NCBI GenBank assembly: GCA_937937835.1
Contig: CALDBJ010000127.1
Location: 1 to 64,000, forward strand
Source: an uncultured Collinsella sp.
GTDB taxonomy: Bacteria; Actinomycetota; Coriobacteriia; Coriobacteriales; Coriobacteriaceae
DNA length: 64,000 bases
Direction of reading: 5' to 3'
The translations under genes and the position numbers were made by a program. This document shows positions 21,003 to 28,994 of the stretch, piece after piece. Below the pieces are notes generated by a model. The model made no database searches. It had not been told where the DNA came from and saw only the letters and a program-made list of their open reading frames with translations. Position 1 is the stretch's first letter. Each line of letters begins with the position of its first letter.

Positions 21003-21776
21003 ATGGCAAACCAGACAGACCAACAGACGATCCAACTCGTCCTTATCCGCCACGGAGAGTCGGAGTGGAACAAACTCAACCTGTTCACCGGCTGGACCGA
21101 CGCAGAGCTCACCGACACGGGCCGCGAAGAAGCCGCCGCAGGCGGTCGAGCCCTCAAAGAAGCCGGTTTCGACTTTGACGTCTGCTACACTTCGCGCCTC
21201 AAGCGCGCGATCCACACCCTCAACATCGTGCTCGGCCAAATGGATCGCGAGTGGCTGCCCGTCATCAAATCCTGGAAGCTCAACGAGCGCCACTACGGCG
21301 CGCTGCAGGGTCTCAACAAGGCCGATGCCGCGGCGGAGCACGGCGACGAACAGGTGCTCATCTGGCGCCGCTCCTTCGATATCTGCCCGCCGGCACTCGA
21401 GCCGAACGACGCGCGCGATCCCCACACCCAGGAGCAATGCCGTGATGTCGCACCCGACCAGCTGCCCTACACCGAGTGCCTCAAGGACACGATAGCCCGT
21501 GCCTGGCCTTATTTCGAAGACGAGATTCGCCCCCAGATGCTCGCCGGCAAGCGCGTACTCATCGCCGCACACGGCAACTCCCTGCGCTCTCTCGTCATGA
21601 AGTTCGAGCACCTCACGCCCGAGGAGATCCTCAAGGTCAACATCCCCACCGGCGTGCCGCTCGTCTACACCTTCGATGCCGATTTCAACGTCCTCGACAA
21701 GCGCTACATCGGCGACCCGGCGACCATCGCCGCCAAGATCGACGCCGTGGCCAACCAAGGCAAGGCGCACAAGTAG
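21003..21776 (+). CDS. gpmA: 2,3-bisphosphoglycerate-dependent phosphoglycerate mutase
   Basis: Interconverts 3- and 2-phosphoglycerate in glycolysis. The 257-aa protein has the phosphohistidine motif IRHGESEWN (His17), GWTDAELT, the ERHYGALQG stretch and the second catalytic His190 in AAHGNSLR, matching the dPGM family in order and length. ATG 21003 follows AAGGAGG by 5 nt; an upstream in-frame ATG at 20976 lacks one. It is transcribed away from gltB. The Nramp gene follows 75 nt downstream on the same strand with no clear terminator between. Confidence 0.96.
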   Translation: MANQTDQQTIQLVLIRHGESEWNKLNLFTGWTDAELTDTGREEAAAGGRALKEAGFDFDVCYTSRLKRAIHTLNIVLGQMDREWLPVIKSWKLNERHYGALQGLNKADAAAEHGDEQVLIWRRSFDICPPALEPNDARDPHTQEQCRDVAPDQLPYTECLKDTIARAWPYFEDEIRPQMLAGKRVLIAAHGNSLRSLVMKFEHLTPEEILKVNIPTGVPLVYTFDADFNVLDKRYIGDPATIAAKIDAVANQGKAHK

Positions 21777-21851
21777 CCCAAACCTAAACCCAGGGCGTGG
21801 CGCCGCGCAACCCAAGTGCAGCGCCACGCCACCCCAACGTAGGAACCAGCC

Positions 21852-23108
21852 ATGCTCAACCATCTCAAACAACACTTTGGCTCGCACCGCACTGGCGGTC
21901 ACGGAGGCCTAGACATTGCGCGGCATATCGGCCCCGGGTTGCTCGTCACCGTCGGCTTTATCGACCCGGGCAACTGGGCCTCCAATATGGCCGCGGGCTC
22001 GCAGTTTGGCTACGCGCTGCTGTGGATCGTCACGCTGTCCACGATTATGCTCATTGTGCTGCAGCACAACGCGGCACACCTGGGTATCGCAACGGGCGCC
22101 TGTCTTGCCGAGGCCACGACACGCTACCTCTCCCGCTTCGTTGGACGCACGGTACTCGTCAGTGCTTATCTCGCGACCATCGCCACCACCATGGCCGAAG
22201 TCCTGGGTGGTGCGATTGCCCTTCAAATGCTCTTTGGGCTGCCCGTACGCGCCGGCTGCGTCATCGTGGCGGCGGCATCGATGGCGATGCTCATGACGAG
22301 CTCCTACAAACGCGCCGAGCGCTGGATTATCGCCTTCGTGGGCGTGGTAGGACTCTCGTTTTTGGCCGAGCTTGCACTAGTCAACGTCGACTGGCCGCAA
22401 GCCGCCACAAGCTGGATCACACCCAGTATGCCCACCGGCTCTGCCGCGATTATCGTAAGTGTCCTAGGCGCGGTCGTTATGCCCCACAACCTTTTTCTGC
22501 ACTCCGAGGTCATCCAATCCATGCACTTCGAAGGCCAAGGCGAGCAGGTTATCGAAGAGCGTCTGCGCTACGAGCTTTTCGACACGCTCTTTTCGATGGG
22601 CGTGGGTTGGGCAATCAACTCGGCCATGGTCATCCTGGCCGCGACGACCTTCTTTGCGCACGGCATTGTCGTAGACGACCTCGCCGTCGCAGCGGCCACG
22701 CTCTCCCCCATTCTGGGCCCGGCAAGCTCGACCATCTTTGCGGTAGCGCTGCTGTTCGCGGGACTATCGAGTAGTGTGACGGCGGGCATGGCGGCGGGAA
22801 CCATCACCGCGGGCATGTTCGACGAGGAATACGACATCCACGACCGACATTCCTCGATCGGGGTGGCGGCTTGTTTCGTCGGCGCTGTGACGGCGTGCTT
22901 GGTCGTCCCGAATCCTTTTGAAGGTCTCATTTGGAGTCAGGCGCTGCTGTCGCTTCAGCTGCCGATTACGGTCTTTGTGCTCATACGGCTCACCAGCTCA
23001 CGCCGCGTCATGGGCAAATACGCCAACTCGCGCCCGCTCAACGCGCTGCTCGTAGGGATCGGTGCCATCGTGACGATTCTCGATGTCGTGTTGTTGACAG
23101 GGATGTAA
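21852..23108 (+). CDS. Nramp-family divalent metal (Mn/Fe) transporter
   Basis: Proton-coupled uptake of Mn(II) or Fe(II) is the known role of this family. The 418-aa protein has about 11 hydrophobic helices, the TM1 metal motif DPGN (Asp38-Asn41) and the TM6 motif MPHNLFLHS (Met210-His212), which together form the transition-metal site. The TM6 Met argues for soft-metal selectivity rather than Mg. AGGA precedes the ATG. I leave the symbol open because MntH and other Nramp subclades are not separable by eye. Confidence 0.9.
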   Translation: MLNHLKQHFGSHRTGGHGGLDIARHIGPGLLVTVGFIDPGNWASNMAAGSQFGYALLWIVTLSTIMLIVLQHNAAHLGIATGACLAEATTRYLSRFVGRTVLVSAYLATIATTMAEVLGGAIALQMLFGLPVRAGCVIVAAASMAMLMTSSYKRAERWIIAFVGVVGLSFLAELALVNVDWPQAATSWITPSMPTGSAAIIVSVLGAVVMPHNLFLHSEVIQSMHFEGQGEQVIEERLRYELFDTLFSMGVGWAINSAMVILAATTFFAHGIVVDDLAVAAATLSPILGPASSTIFAVALLFAGLSSSVTAGMAAGTITAGMFDEEYDIHDRHSSIGVAACFVGAVTACLVVPNPFEGLIWSQALLSLQLPITVFVLIRLTSSRRVMGKYANSRPLNALLVGIGAIVTILDVVLLTGM

Positions 23109-23134
23109 TGGGACGGGGCACCCACCCAGGCAAA

Positions 23135-23432
23135 CGTCTCGATCTGTAACATCTAGACCCGCTTTTGATGTCCAGATGTTACAGATCGAGATCATTCCGA
23201 GGAACAGCTCCGTTTGTCTCAATCTGTAACACGTAGACCCCGTTTTTACCGTCAGATATTACAGATTGAGATTTTGAGAATGATGGTTTTGGTTTGTCTC
23301 GATCTGTAACAGGTGGACCCGATTTCCGCTTCTAGATGTTACAGATCGAGACATTTCTTCAGCTCCAACCTTTTGTCTCGATCTGTAACAGATAGACCCT
23401 TTTTGAGCCGTTAGATGTTACAGATTAAGACA
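23135..23432. repeat. Family 1 array 2: four palindromes, ~80-nt period
   Basis: Copies j (23135-23192), k (23214-23273), l (23294-23353) and m (23374-23432) start 79, 80 and 80 nt apart. In k the left arm TCTCAATCTGTAAC is matched by ATTACAGATTGAGA, a compensated variant; j and l carry TCTCGATC on both sides. Centres share AGACCC/GGACCC but otherwise vary; spacers are unrelated to those of array 1. Confidence 0.92.
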
Positions 23433-23499
23433 AACAGTCAGCCGGACTCACGACAGACAGGATAGGCTAACAGCAGCCGTGATCCCTTGGGGGCGGAAG

Positions 23500-23536
23500 A
23501 AAAGGGCCCCGGCCGGGATGACCGACCGGGGCCCTT
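23500..23536 (-). terminator. Terminator of the rubredoxin gene
   Basis: AAGGGCCCCGG and CCGGGGCCCTT form an 11-bp stem, with AAAA on the left giving a minus-strand U-tract. Confidence 0.85.
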
Positions 23537-23575
23537 GGACAGAGCTATGTTCGGCTTTCGCCGTGTGCCTGCGAG

Positions 23576-23719
23576 CTACTCCTCGACAAGCTCAAACTGA
23601 TCGGGGCCGACGCCGCACACCGGGCACACGTAGTCCTCGGGCAGCTCGGGCGTGTCGACCTCAACCTCGTAACCGCAAACGACGCACACAAACTTATACG
23701 TCTTCTTCTCCTCAGCCAT
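23576..23719 (-). CDS. Rubredoxin
   Basis: A 47-aa one-iron electron carrier. The two iron-binding pairs are intact: CVVCGYE (C12, C15) and CPVCGVG (C32, C35), with the usual Tyr before each and a hydrophobic C-terminal FEL. Start ATG 23719 has GAGAGGAG 6 nt upstream, behind a well-formed promoter. The gene is too short for simple ORF thresholds. A flavin reductase gene lies 89 nt upstream on the same strand, and the two together resemble the split form of the flavin reductase-rubredoxin used by anaerobes in O2 or peroxide reduction. Confidence 0.93.
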   Translation of the reverse strand: MAEEKKTYKFVCVVCGYEVEVDTPELPEDYVCPVCGVGPDQFELVEE

Positions 23720-23763
23720 GATGTTCTCCTCTCGAACGCGACTGGTGATGTACTTCGCTTATT

Positions 23764-23791
23764 AGTATATGTTCTCAATAATATAATGCAA
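23764..23791 (-). promoter_or_regulatory. Promoter of the rubredoxin gene
   Basis: On the minus strand TTGCAT (-35) and TATACT (-10) are separated by 16 nt in an AT-rich island, about 45 nt before the start codon. The -35/-10 spacer contains a loose TATAT...ATATA symmetry that could bind a Fur/PerR-type regulator; this part is speculative. Confidence 0.65.
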
Positions 23792-23808
23792 GTGTTTTTA
23801 CAACAATT

Positions 23809-24312
23809 CTAGCCTTGATAGGACGAGGCCTTCGGAGGCGTCTTGCCCTTCAGAACCTTGTGATAGTAGTCGTACGTCAGCGGCGTCTCGTCGCTCAGGC
23901 GCTCGGCATCCTCGACCTCGCCGATAAACAGTAGATGCGTGCCCACATCCACAGTATCGATCAAACGGCAGCTAAACAGCGCTGCCGCGTGCTCGGGCAC
24001 ATAGGGCATGCCCAGAGCCGTCTCGCGGGTCTCGTATTTGGCAAACTTGTCATAGTCGCTGCTGGTGCGGAACCCAAAGTTACCGATGTAGAGCATGTCG
24101 GCAGTCTGATCGATCACGGTCAGCGCGAACGCTTTGGCCGATGCGATGACGCCCGAGGTGACGTTGTCCTTGTTCACGGCAACCGAAATGCGCGGCGGCA
24201 TGGACGTCACCTGCACCGCCGTATTGATGACGCAGCCGGCGCGCAGCCCGTCTGCCGCAGCGCTCACCACGTACAGACCACTCGGCATGGTAAAGAACGC
24301 AGTTTTGTCCAT
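23809..24312 (-). CDS. Flavin reductase family protein (FMN-binding split barrel)
   Basis: A 167-aa flavin reductase-like protein. FFTMPSGLYVVSA, TAVQVTSMPPRISVAVNKDN and a later FIGEVEDAERL are the family's strands and FMN-phosphate loop. Start ATG 24312 has GGGGAGTG 7 nt upstream; the longer frame to 24507 lacks a site and runs through a terminator. It is likely to reduce flavin with NAD(P)H or pass electrons to the neighbouring rubredoxin. In acetogens the two domains are fused in one protein; here they are separate genes, and the rubredoxin has its own promoter. Confidence 0.88.
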   Translation of the reverse strand: MDKTAFFTMPSGLYVVSAAADGLRAGCVINTAVQVTSMPPRISVAVNKDNVTSGVIASAKAFALTVIDQTADMLYIGNFGFRTSSDYDKFAKYETRETALGMPYVPEHAAALFSCRLIDTVDVGTHLLFIGEVEDAERLSDETPLTYDYYHKVLKGKTPPKASSYQG

Positions 24313-24363
24313 AACGATCACTCCCCTAACCCGGGTTGGTACCTTATGGATGTATGTACCCAC

Positions 24364-24394
24364 AAAAAAGGCGGCGCCCATAACGGACGCCGCC
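24364..24394 (-). terminator. Terminator of the smpB unit
   Basis: GGCGGCG and CGCCGCC around an 11-nt loop, with AAAAAA to the left as a minus-strand U-tract. Confidence 0.8.
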
Positions 24395-24442
24395 CCATAC
24401 ACATATGTGCCAAGATTGCAGGTCAGCCAAGTCCCTCCACCA

Positions 24443-24510
24443 AGTTGCGGTGAAATAGTTCCTGCTTGTCGGGTATTTGGCCTCAAACAGGAACTATTCC
24501 ACCGCAACTT
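24443..24510. repeat. Family 2 palindrome, copy C
   Basis: Outer arms AAGTTGCGGTGAAATAG and CTATTCCACCGCAACTT; inner arms GTTCCTG and CAGGAAC are a compensated variant of GGGACTG/CAGTCCC. It starts 11 nt after the smpB stop. Confidence 0.88.
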
Positions 24511-24521
24511 ATACAGAGTGC

Positions 24522-24992
24522 CTAGCGATTACGCTCCTTAAGCGCGCGGTCAATCTCGCGCTGAACGTCGCGCTTGGCCATATCCTCGCGCTTGTCGTAA
24601 AACTTCTTGCCGCGGCCTAGGCCCAGCAGCAGCTTTACGCGGCCGTCGGTATTAAAATACAGCTCCAGCGGCACCAGGGCATAGCCGCGATTACGTAGCT
24701 TACCGTCGAGAAAGTCAATCTCCTTGCGGTGCAGCAGCAGACGACGACGGCGATCAGGGTCGCGGTTCCACACGCCACCATGGCTATAAGGATGAATATG
24801 CAGCCCCACGAGCCAGCACTCGCCGCCACGAATCAGTGCAAAGGTGTCGGTGATCTGGCACGCGCGCTCGCGAATCGACTTGACCTCGGTACCGCTCAGC
24901 TCAATGCCGCACTCAAAGGTCTCATCGATAAAGTACTCGTGGTGTGCCGAGCGATTCTTGGAGATGAGCTTGCGCTCGCGCTTACTGGGCAT
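24522..24992 (-). CDS. smpB: SsrA-binding protein
   Basis: Binds tmRNA and brings it to stalled ribosomes. The 156-aa protein shows the family landmarks: NRSAHHEYFIDETFECGIELSGTEVKSIR, the HIHPY strand, LLLHRKEI, GYALVPLELYF and the basic C-terminal tail with GRGKKFYDKRE. GAGGAGG lies 6 nt before ATG 24992. It overlaps the end of the upstream TPR-like gene by 11 nt, so the two are translationally coupled. No tmRNA gene was recognised in the window. Confidence 0.96.
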   Translation of the reverse strand: MPSKRERKLISKNRSAHHEYFIDETFECGIELSGTEVKSIRERACQITDTFALIRGGECWLVGLHIHPYSHGGVWNRDPDRRRRLLLHRKEIDFLDGKLRNRGYALVPLELYFNTDGRVKLLLGLGRGKKFYDKREDMAKRDVQREIDRALKERNR

Positions 24993-25899
24993 CGCTGGCC
25001 TCCTCGGTCCCATCGACGTTTGAGCCCGCGGCGTCGCGCTTTGCCTTGCGCTCAGCATTGAGCTCGGCATCGCTCTCGCGCACCAGTTTGATAATCGCCG
25101 CGCAGGCCTCCTCGCCCACAAGGTCGCGAGCACGCACTGTCAGGCGCGTCGCCTCCTGCTTGTCGCCGTCGCTTGCAGCATCGGTCGCGCACATAATCAG
25201 GCAGATGGCAATCTCGGCCGAAGGCGAGGTCGGCACGCCTTGCAGGGCCAGTTCACCCATCACGTGCTCGTCGCTCTCCTCGGCGGCATCCGGATAGGTG
25301 GTATGAATCTTGTTGAGCAGGCGCGTCGTGTGCGCATCGTTGGGCGCTAAGCGCAGTGCCAGACGCGCGCAACCCACGGCGGCCGAGACATTCTCGGTCT
25401 CGGGCTCAAGGAAATACTGGCCCAAGTTGGCATAGGCGCGGGCGGCACACTTGCCATCGCTTGCACGCTCCAGCACCGAAAACGAGAGCGATGCCCATTC
25501 CTGCTTGTCCTCGAGCGCGCGGAACAGCTCGGCCAAGTCCAAGCGATAGTTGCAGTTCATGGGGTCCCAACGCACAGCCTGCATCAGGGCATTACGAGCG
25601 CTCACATAATCCTGCTGGCGAATGTAGGCAAACGCCATGTCAGAGTACAGGCGGTCAAACGGCACCTCGACCTGCACGAGCTCGCGCGGATCCTTCTCCA
25701 CGCGGCGATAGGCCAAGCGCTCAAACTTGCTATCGAAGCTAAAGTATTGGCGCTTCTCCTCCGTCTTGCACTCAGCGTCGATATACTCCTCGGCGAGCTC
25801 CACCAGACGCTCCAGCAGCGGCGTCGCCGTAGCCAGGTCGCCCTGCGCCAGATAGTTCTCGGCATACGTGATGTCTTCCAAGCTGATAGGCAGGTCCAT
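24982..25899 (-). CDS. TPR-like helical-repeat protein
   Basis: A 305-aa protein I cannot name. It is built of helical pairs with TPR-like spacing of small and large residues (YAENYLAQGDLATATPLLERL; DMAFAYIRQQDYVSARNALM; AYANLGQYFLEPETENVSAA), with an acidic/basic low-complexity end. No signal peptide or membrane segment. GAGGAG precedes ATG 25899. Its stop codon overlaps smpB, suggesting co-expression; a role in assembling protein or RNA complexes is only a guess from the fold. Confidence 0.82.
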   Translation of the reverse strand: MDLPISLEDITYAENYLAQGDLATATPLLERLVELAEEYIDAECKTEEKRQYFSFDSKFERLAYRRVEKDPRELVQVEVPFDRLYSDMAFAYIRQQDYVSARNALMQAVRWDPMNCNYRLDLAELFRALEDKQEWASLSFSVLERASDGKCAARAYANLGQYFLEPETENVSAAVGCARLALRLAPNDAHTTRLLNKIHTTYPDAAEESDEHVMGELALQGVPTSPSAEIAICLIMCATDAASDGDKQEATRLTVRARDLVGEEACAAIIKLVRESDAELNAERKAKRDAAGSNVDGTEEASDAQ

Positions 25900-25955
25900 A
25901 GCTACTCCTCGATCTGAGCGAAACACGGCAGGCGCCGTATATACGGTCGATACAC

Positions 25956-25984
25956 AAAACCCGGGTCTCTTGCGAGGCCCGGGC
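25956..25984 (-). terminator. Terminator of the tRNA unit
   Basis: CCCGGG...CCCGGG with inner pairing, followed on the minus strand by TTTTG. It lies 14 nt past tRNA-Glu. Confidence 0.75.
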
Positions 25985-25997
25985 GTTCATTTGTGGG

Positions 25998-26071
25998 TAG
26001 CCCGTACCAGATTCGAACTGGTGATCTCCGCCTTGAGAGGGCGGCGTCCTAAACCGCTAGACGAACGGGCC
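25998..26071 (-). tRNA. tRNA-Glu (anticodon CTC)
   Basis: Complete cloverleaf on the minus strand: acceptor GGCCCGT/ACGGGCT, D arm GTCTAGCGGTTTAGGAC, anticodon loop CTCTCAA between CCGCC and GGCGG, and T arm ACCAG-TTCGAAT-CTGGT. Reads GAG codons. Confidence 0.95.
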
Positions 26072-26088
26072 ATATGTAGCAAATGCAA

Positions 26089-26162
26089 TGGCTGGGATGG
26101 AGGGAGTCGAACCCCCATTGACGGAACCAGAATCCGCTGTCCTGCCATTAGACGACATCCCA
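26089..26162 (-). tRNA. tRNA-Gln (anticodon CTG)
   Basis: Complete cloverleaf with acceptor TGGGATG/CATCCCA, discriminator G, encoded CCA, anticodon loop TTCTGGT and T arm around GGTTCGACTCC. It is 17 nt upstream of tRNA-Glu and co-transcribed. Confidence 0.95.
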
Positions 26163-26206
26163 ATGACTGCATCGCTGCGCTCGGCTGTGCCTTTGCGCAA
26201 GAAAGA

Positions 26207-26235
26207 AATATACGGGAAGTCACGCCATGACGCAA
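26207..26235 (-). promoter_or_regulatory. Promoter of the tRNA-Gln/tRNA-Glu unit
   Basis: On the minus strand TTGCGT (-35) and TATATT (-10) are separated by exactly 17 nt, about 45 nt upstream of tRNA-Gln. Confidence 0.75.
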
Positions 26236-26438
26236 GCCCCAATTTTGACTTTTTTGAAATTCGGTCAAATTGGCCTAATTTCGTCCAACCCGTGAAGGAC
26301 CTGTGAAGCCGACCGCTGTACACGAAGGGCAAAACGCCGCGAGCGGTAGCCGTCAACCGTTGGCAGATTCTACTGCGAAAACGATAGCACCAGGCAACAC
26401 AATCGAAGTATCAATGATCGCGTAGATATCGAGGCGCC

Positions 26439-26849
26439 ATGGACGAAGAGCTTGATTACCTATGGGAGACCCTGGGCCTCGAGATCACTGCCGACCTTTG
26501 GCCCGAACGGGACAAAATCCATCCCACGCTGCGCCCCGCCATCACGGTGATGCAGGCAAATTACCGCCACGCCTCATTTTTGATCATGCGGACGTCATGG
26601 CATGCGGCGCTCCCCGACCTCAAGCGCATCCAGGCAAGCCTCGTCGAGCTGTCCGGCATGCCGACCGTCATATCCGAGACGAACCTGGAGCAGCGGCAGC
26701 GCGAGCGCCTGCAGCGGCAACGGATTCCGTTTATCTGTCCCGGCGTTCAGGCATACCTGCCCTTTATGGACGAGGAGTACTGGAGCGGCAAGCCCAACAA
26801 GCACGTAAAGGTCTACGATCCGCACGAATGGGCGCGGCTTGAGGATTAG
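26439..26849 (+). CDS. Hypothetical protein, possibly a MarR-type regulator lacking its HTH
   Basis: A 136-aa protein. The C-terminal stretch RQRERLQRQRIPFICPGVQAYLPFMDEEYW resembles, from memory, a region found ahead of the winged helix in some MarR-related proteins. No helix-turn-helix follows: the frame ends about 15 residues later. It may be a truncated relative or a distinct small family. GAGG lies 7 nt before ATG 26439. A three-unit palindrome array (family 5) starts 19 nt after its stop. Confidence 0.7.
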   Translation: MDEELDYLWETLGLEITADLWPERDKIHPTLRPAITVMQANYRHASFLIMRTSWHAALPDLKRIQASLVELSGMPTVISETNLEQRQRERLQRQRIPFICPGVQAYLPFMDEEYWSGKPNKHVKVYDPHEWARLED

Positions 26850-26867
26850 CGCATATGCCCGCCAACC

Positions 26868-27039
26868 GGAAAGCTCATCCCGGAATTTACGTCCAGAACG
26901 GGACGCGCTTTCCCCTAGAGGCCCCAAACGGAAACCGTATCCCAGATTTCGCGCTCAAACTGGGATACGGTTTCCGCTAGCCCCTTCAACCGGAAACTGC
27001 GTCCCGGAATCCGAGCTCAAAACGGGTCGCACTTTCCGC
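26868..27039. repeat. Family 5 array: three hairpins, 61-nt period
   Basis: Units at 26868-26913, 26929-26976 and 26990-27039 start 61 nt apart. The middle unit has perfect 17-bp arms (CGGAAACCGTATCCCAG and its complement). The outer units keep GGAAA/TTTCC and CCCG/CGGG but change the middle of both arms. It lies between the 3' ends of two convergent genes. Confidence 0.88.
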
Positions 27040-27044
27040 AGCCG

Positions 27045-27404
27045 CTACAGAAACGCCTCGGCCCAAGCCGCTTCCCTAAAGCCGGGAATCGCAAAGTCGT
27101 CGCCCACCAGCAGCGGACGCTTGACCAGCATGCCGTCGGTCGCCAGCAGCTCGTAGCACTCCCGATCCGTCATGCCCGCATCCAGACGCGCCTTCAGGCC
27201 CAGCTCTCGATATTTCATGCCCGACGAATTAAAGAAGCGCCGCACCGGCAGCCCCGAACGAGCAATCCAGGTCGCAAGCTCATCAGCCGTGGGATTGTCC
27301 AAAACGATATCGCGATCGATATACTCTACCCCATGTTCGTCCAGCCATGCCTTGGCCTTCTTACAGGTCGAGCACTTGGGATATTCAACAAACAATACCG
27401 CCAT
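27045..27404 (-). CDS. ArsC/Spx family thioredoxin-fold protein
   Basis: A 119-aa thioredoxin-like protein with the N-terminal redox motif YPKCSTCKKA (C11, C14), DIVLDNPTADEL, the RFFNSSG helix start and KRPLLVGDD, all typical of the ArsC/Spx/YffB superfamily. It could be an arsenate reductase-like enzyme or a redox regulator; the paired cysteines favour the redox-active kind. AAAGGA lies 7 nt before ATG 27404; the longer frame to 27488 lacks a site. No ars genes are adjacent. Confidence 0.87.
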   Translation of the reverse strand: MAVLFVEYPKCSTCKKAKAWLDEHGVEYIDRDIVLDNPTADELATWIARSGLPVRRFFNSSGMKYRELGLKARLDAGMTDRECYELLATDGMLVKRPLLVGDDFAIPGFREAAWAEAFL

Positions 27405-27526
27405 GGGATTTCCTTTCTTAGAGAAAACAGGTGTCTGGAAAACTGCACATCGACGACCACTCGCGATTGCAACCGTTATTGTAGTCAATGTCGAAGCATA
27501 GGCAGTCGCGATGTCTCGTCTTAAGG

Positions 27527-28108
27527 CTAGCGCCTCGCATGGGCGCCGATCGGCCGAGTCGCATGGCGCACCAACGCCGCTGCCAGCAATACCAACAGCA
27601 TGGCGGTGACATAGCCCGCAGCATCGAATCCTAAATCGATAACGTCGAAATGCCTGCCGGGAACAAAGATCTTATGTACCTGATCGCCAACGGAGCAGGC
27701 GACGCAAAAGAGCAATACGGGCACGCAACGGGAGCATACGCTCCACGGACGCCTGGAAAAGCAAACCACGACCACCGAGGCGAACAATCCGACGAAGAAA
27801 AACTCTACGGTATGGGCAACGCGACGGACGTTTGTGCCCGCCCACATGCGAATGGAAGCAAGTCGGCCAGACCGGACATTCGAGGCAGCCGAATCGGTGC
27901 CCCCGGTCATTCCGTTCTCCGTCTGGGCTTCACCCGTGGCATCGGCAGCCTGAACGCCCGTAGCCTGACCCTCCACCACACGCGCGGTGGACTCGCTCAG
28001 CAACGACGTCTCCACCGCATTTTGCTCCGTCAGCACCCAGATGCCCGCCAGCGTTGCAGCGAACAGAACGATCGCGGTCCATCCGATTATTTGTTTTACA
28101 CGCGCCAA
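27527..28108 (-). CDS. VanZ-like membrane protein
   Basis: About 193 aa with an N-terminal helix, an Ala/Gly/Thr-rich outer loop and three more helices. GDQVHKIFVPGRHFDVIDLGFDAAG matches the VanZ signature (Asp/Glu, His-x-x-F, GR, D-x-x-x-D/N). VanZ gives low-level teicoplanin resistance in enterococci, but most homologues are of unknown role. TTG 28108 is 7 nt behind GGAGG and is the best start; the ATG at 28150 has no site. It stands alone, so no van cluster is implied. Confidence 0.85.
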   Translation of the reverse strand: MARVKQIIGWTAIVLFAATLAGIWVLTEQNAVETSLLSESTARVVEGQATGVQAADATGEAQTENGMTGGTDSAASNVRSGRLASIRMWAGTNVRRVAHTVEFFFVGLFASVVVVCFSRRPWSVCSRCVPVLLFCVACSVGDQVHKIFVPGRHFDVIDLGFDAAGYVTAMLLVLLAAALVRHATRPIGAHARR

Positions 28109-28212
28109 GGGCCAACCTCCTTTTTTGAATATCAGCGAGTGTAGCCCCAAATGACATCGTCACCGTATCAAAATTTGAATCGCAACAGGAAGCGACAAAG
28201 CGACGCAAACCC

Positions 28213-28818
28213 CTACCCCGCCTCGCGCATCCAGCGATCGAACGTCCCCACGCACACGCCCAGGCTTTTTGCTGCCTGGCTGCGGGTAATATCGCCTGCC
28301 TCATAGCTATCGCGCACCAGCTCAAACTGAGGAGGGCACGGCTTGCGAGGTCGACCGAAACGGACCCCTCGCGCCCGCGCCGCTGCAATCCCCTCCGCCT
28401 GGCGCCGATGGATATTCTCGCGCTCCACCTGCGCCACGTAGCTCAGCAGCTGCAGCACAATATCAGCAATCAGGGTGTTAGTCACATCCGGCGCGCCGCT
28501 GGCCCTGGCGCGCGTGTCAAGCAATGGCATATCCAACACCACAATGGCAACCCCGAGCACCTTGGTAATGCGTCGCCATTCCTCAAGAATCTCGGAGTAA
28601 TTACGGCCAAGTCGGTCGATAGAAAGCACCACCAGCACGTCCCCGTCTCCCAGGACGTGCAGCAGCTCGCGATAACGCGGTCGATCGAAGTCCTTGCCGC
28701 TCGCATGGTCGGCATAAATATTCGCCGAGCCCACGCCATAGGCGCCCAGCGCATCCAGCTGCCGATTAAGATTCTGATCGCGCGAACTCACCCGCGCATA
28801 ACCGTACACCGTCGCCAT
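28213..28818 (-). CDS. Serine recombinase of the resolvase/invertase family
   Basis: Site-specific recombinase of 201 aa. Catalytic Ser11 lies in YARVSSRDQN; the Arg/Asp residues of the active site follow in LSIDRLGRN, and VERENIHRRQAEGIAAARARGVRFGRP is the family E-helix region. A C-terminal helix-turn-helix (ITRSQAAKSLGVCVGTFDRWM) completes it, so it appears intact. No transposase, inverted repeats of an IS, or invertible segment is adjacent. The start has only a weak GGGG site. A family 4 palindrome lies just upstream of the start. Confidence 0.92.
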   Translation of the reverse strand: MATVYGYARVSSRDQNLNRQLDALGAYGVGSANIYADHASGKDFDRPRYRELLHVLGDGDVLVVLSIDRLGRNYSEILEEWRRITKVLGVAIVVLDMPLLDTRARASGAPDVTNTLIADIVLQLLSYVAQVERENIHRRQAEGIAAARARGVRFGRPRKPCPPQFELVRDSYEAGDITRSQAAKSLGVCVGTFDRWMREAG

Positions 28819-28835
28819 CTCATCCCCGCTTTCTT

Positions 28836-28878
28836 GTAAACCTGCCAAAAGGGACAGGTTTATTTTGGTAGGTTTTAC
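28836..28878. repeat. Family 4 palindrome upstream of the recombinase
   Basis: AAACCTGCCAAAA and TTTTGGTAGGTTT flank GGGACAGGTTTA. The same layout occurs at 41904. Confidence 0.75.
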
Positions 28879-28941
28879 CTCTCAAATAGCAGGTAAGCGG
28901 GCGGCCGAGCAGACGGCAAGGTAGCCACGATTCAAATGCGA

Positions 28942-28965
28942 AGGGCGGTCCCGAAAGGCCGCCCT
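28942..28965 (-). terminator. Hairpin downstream of rnr, possible terminator
   Basis: AGGGCGG/CCGCCCT stem 30 nt past the rnr stop. There is no U-tract, so termination is uncertain. Confidence 0.4.
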
Positions 28966-28994
28966 CCGCTCCCCCACCATGAGTCGGGATTTGG

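Larger units (their letters stand above)
23109..23575. other. 467-nt convergent gap
   Basis: Consists of family 1 array 2 and the rubredoxin terminator. No coding region is seen. Confidence 0.7.

Noticed and set aside
28213..28818. Integron, prophage or invertible-promoter system around the serine recombinase
   Set aside because: No phage genes, transposase or inverted segment with matching ends around it; only a family 4 palindrome.
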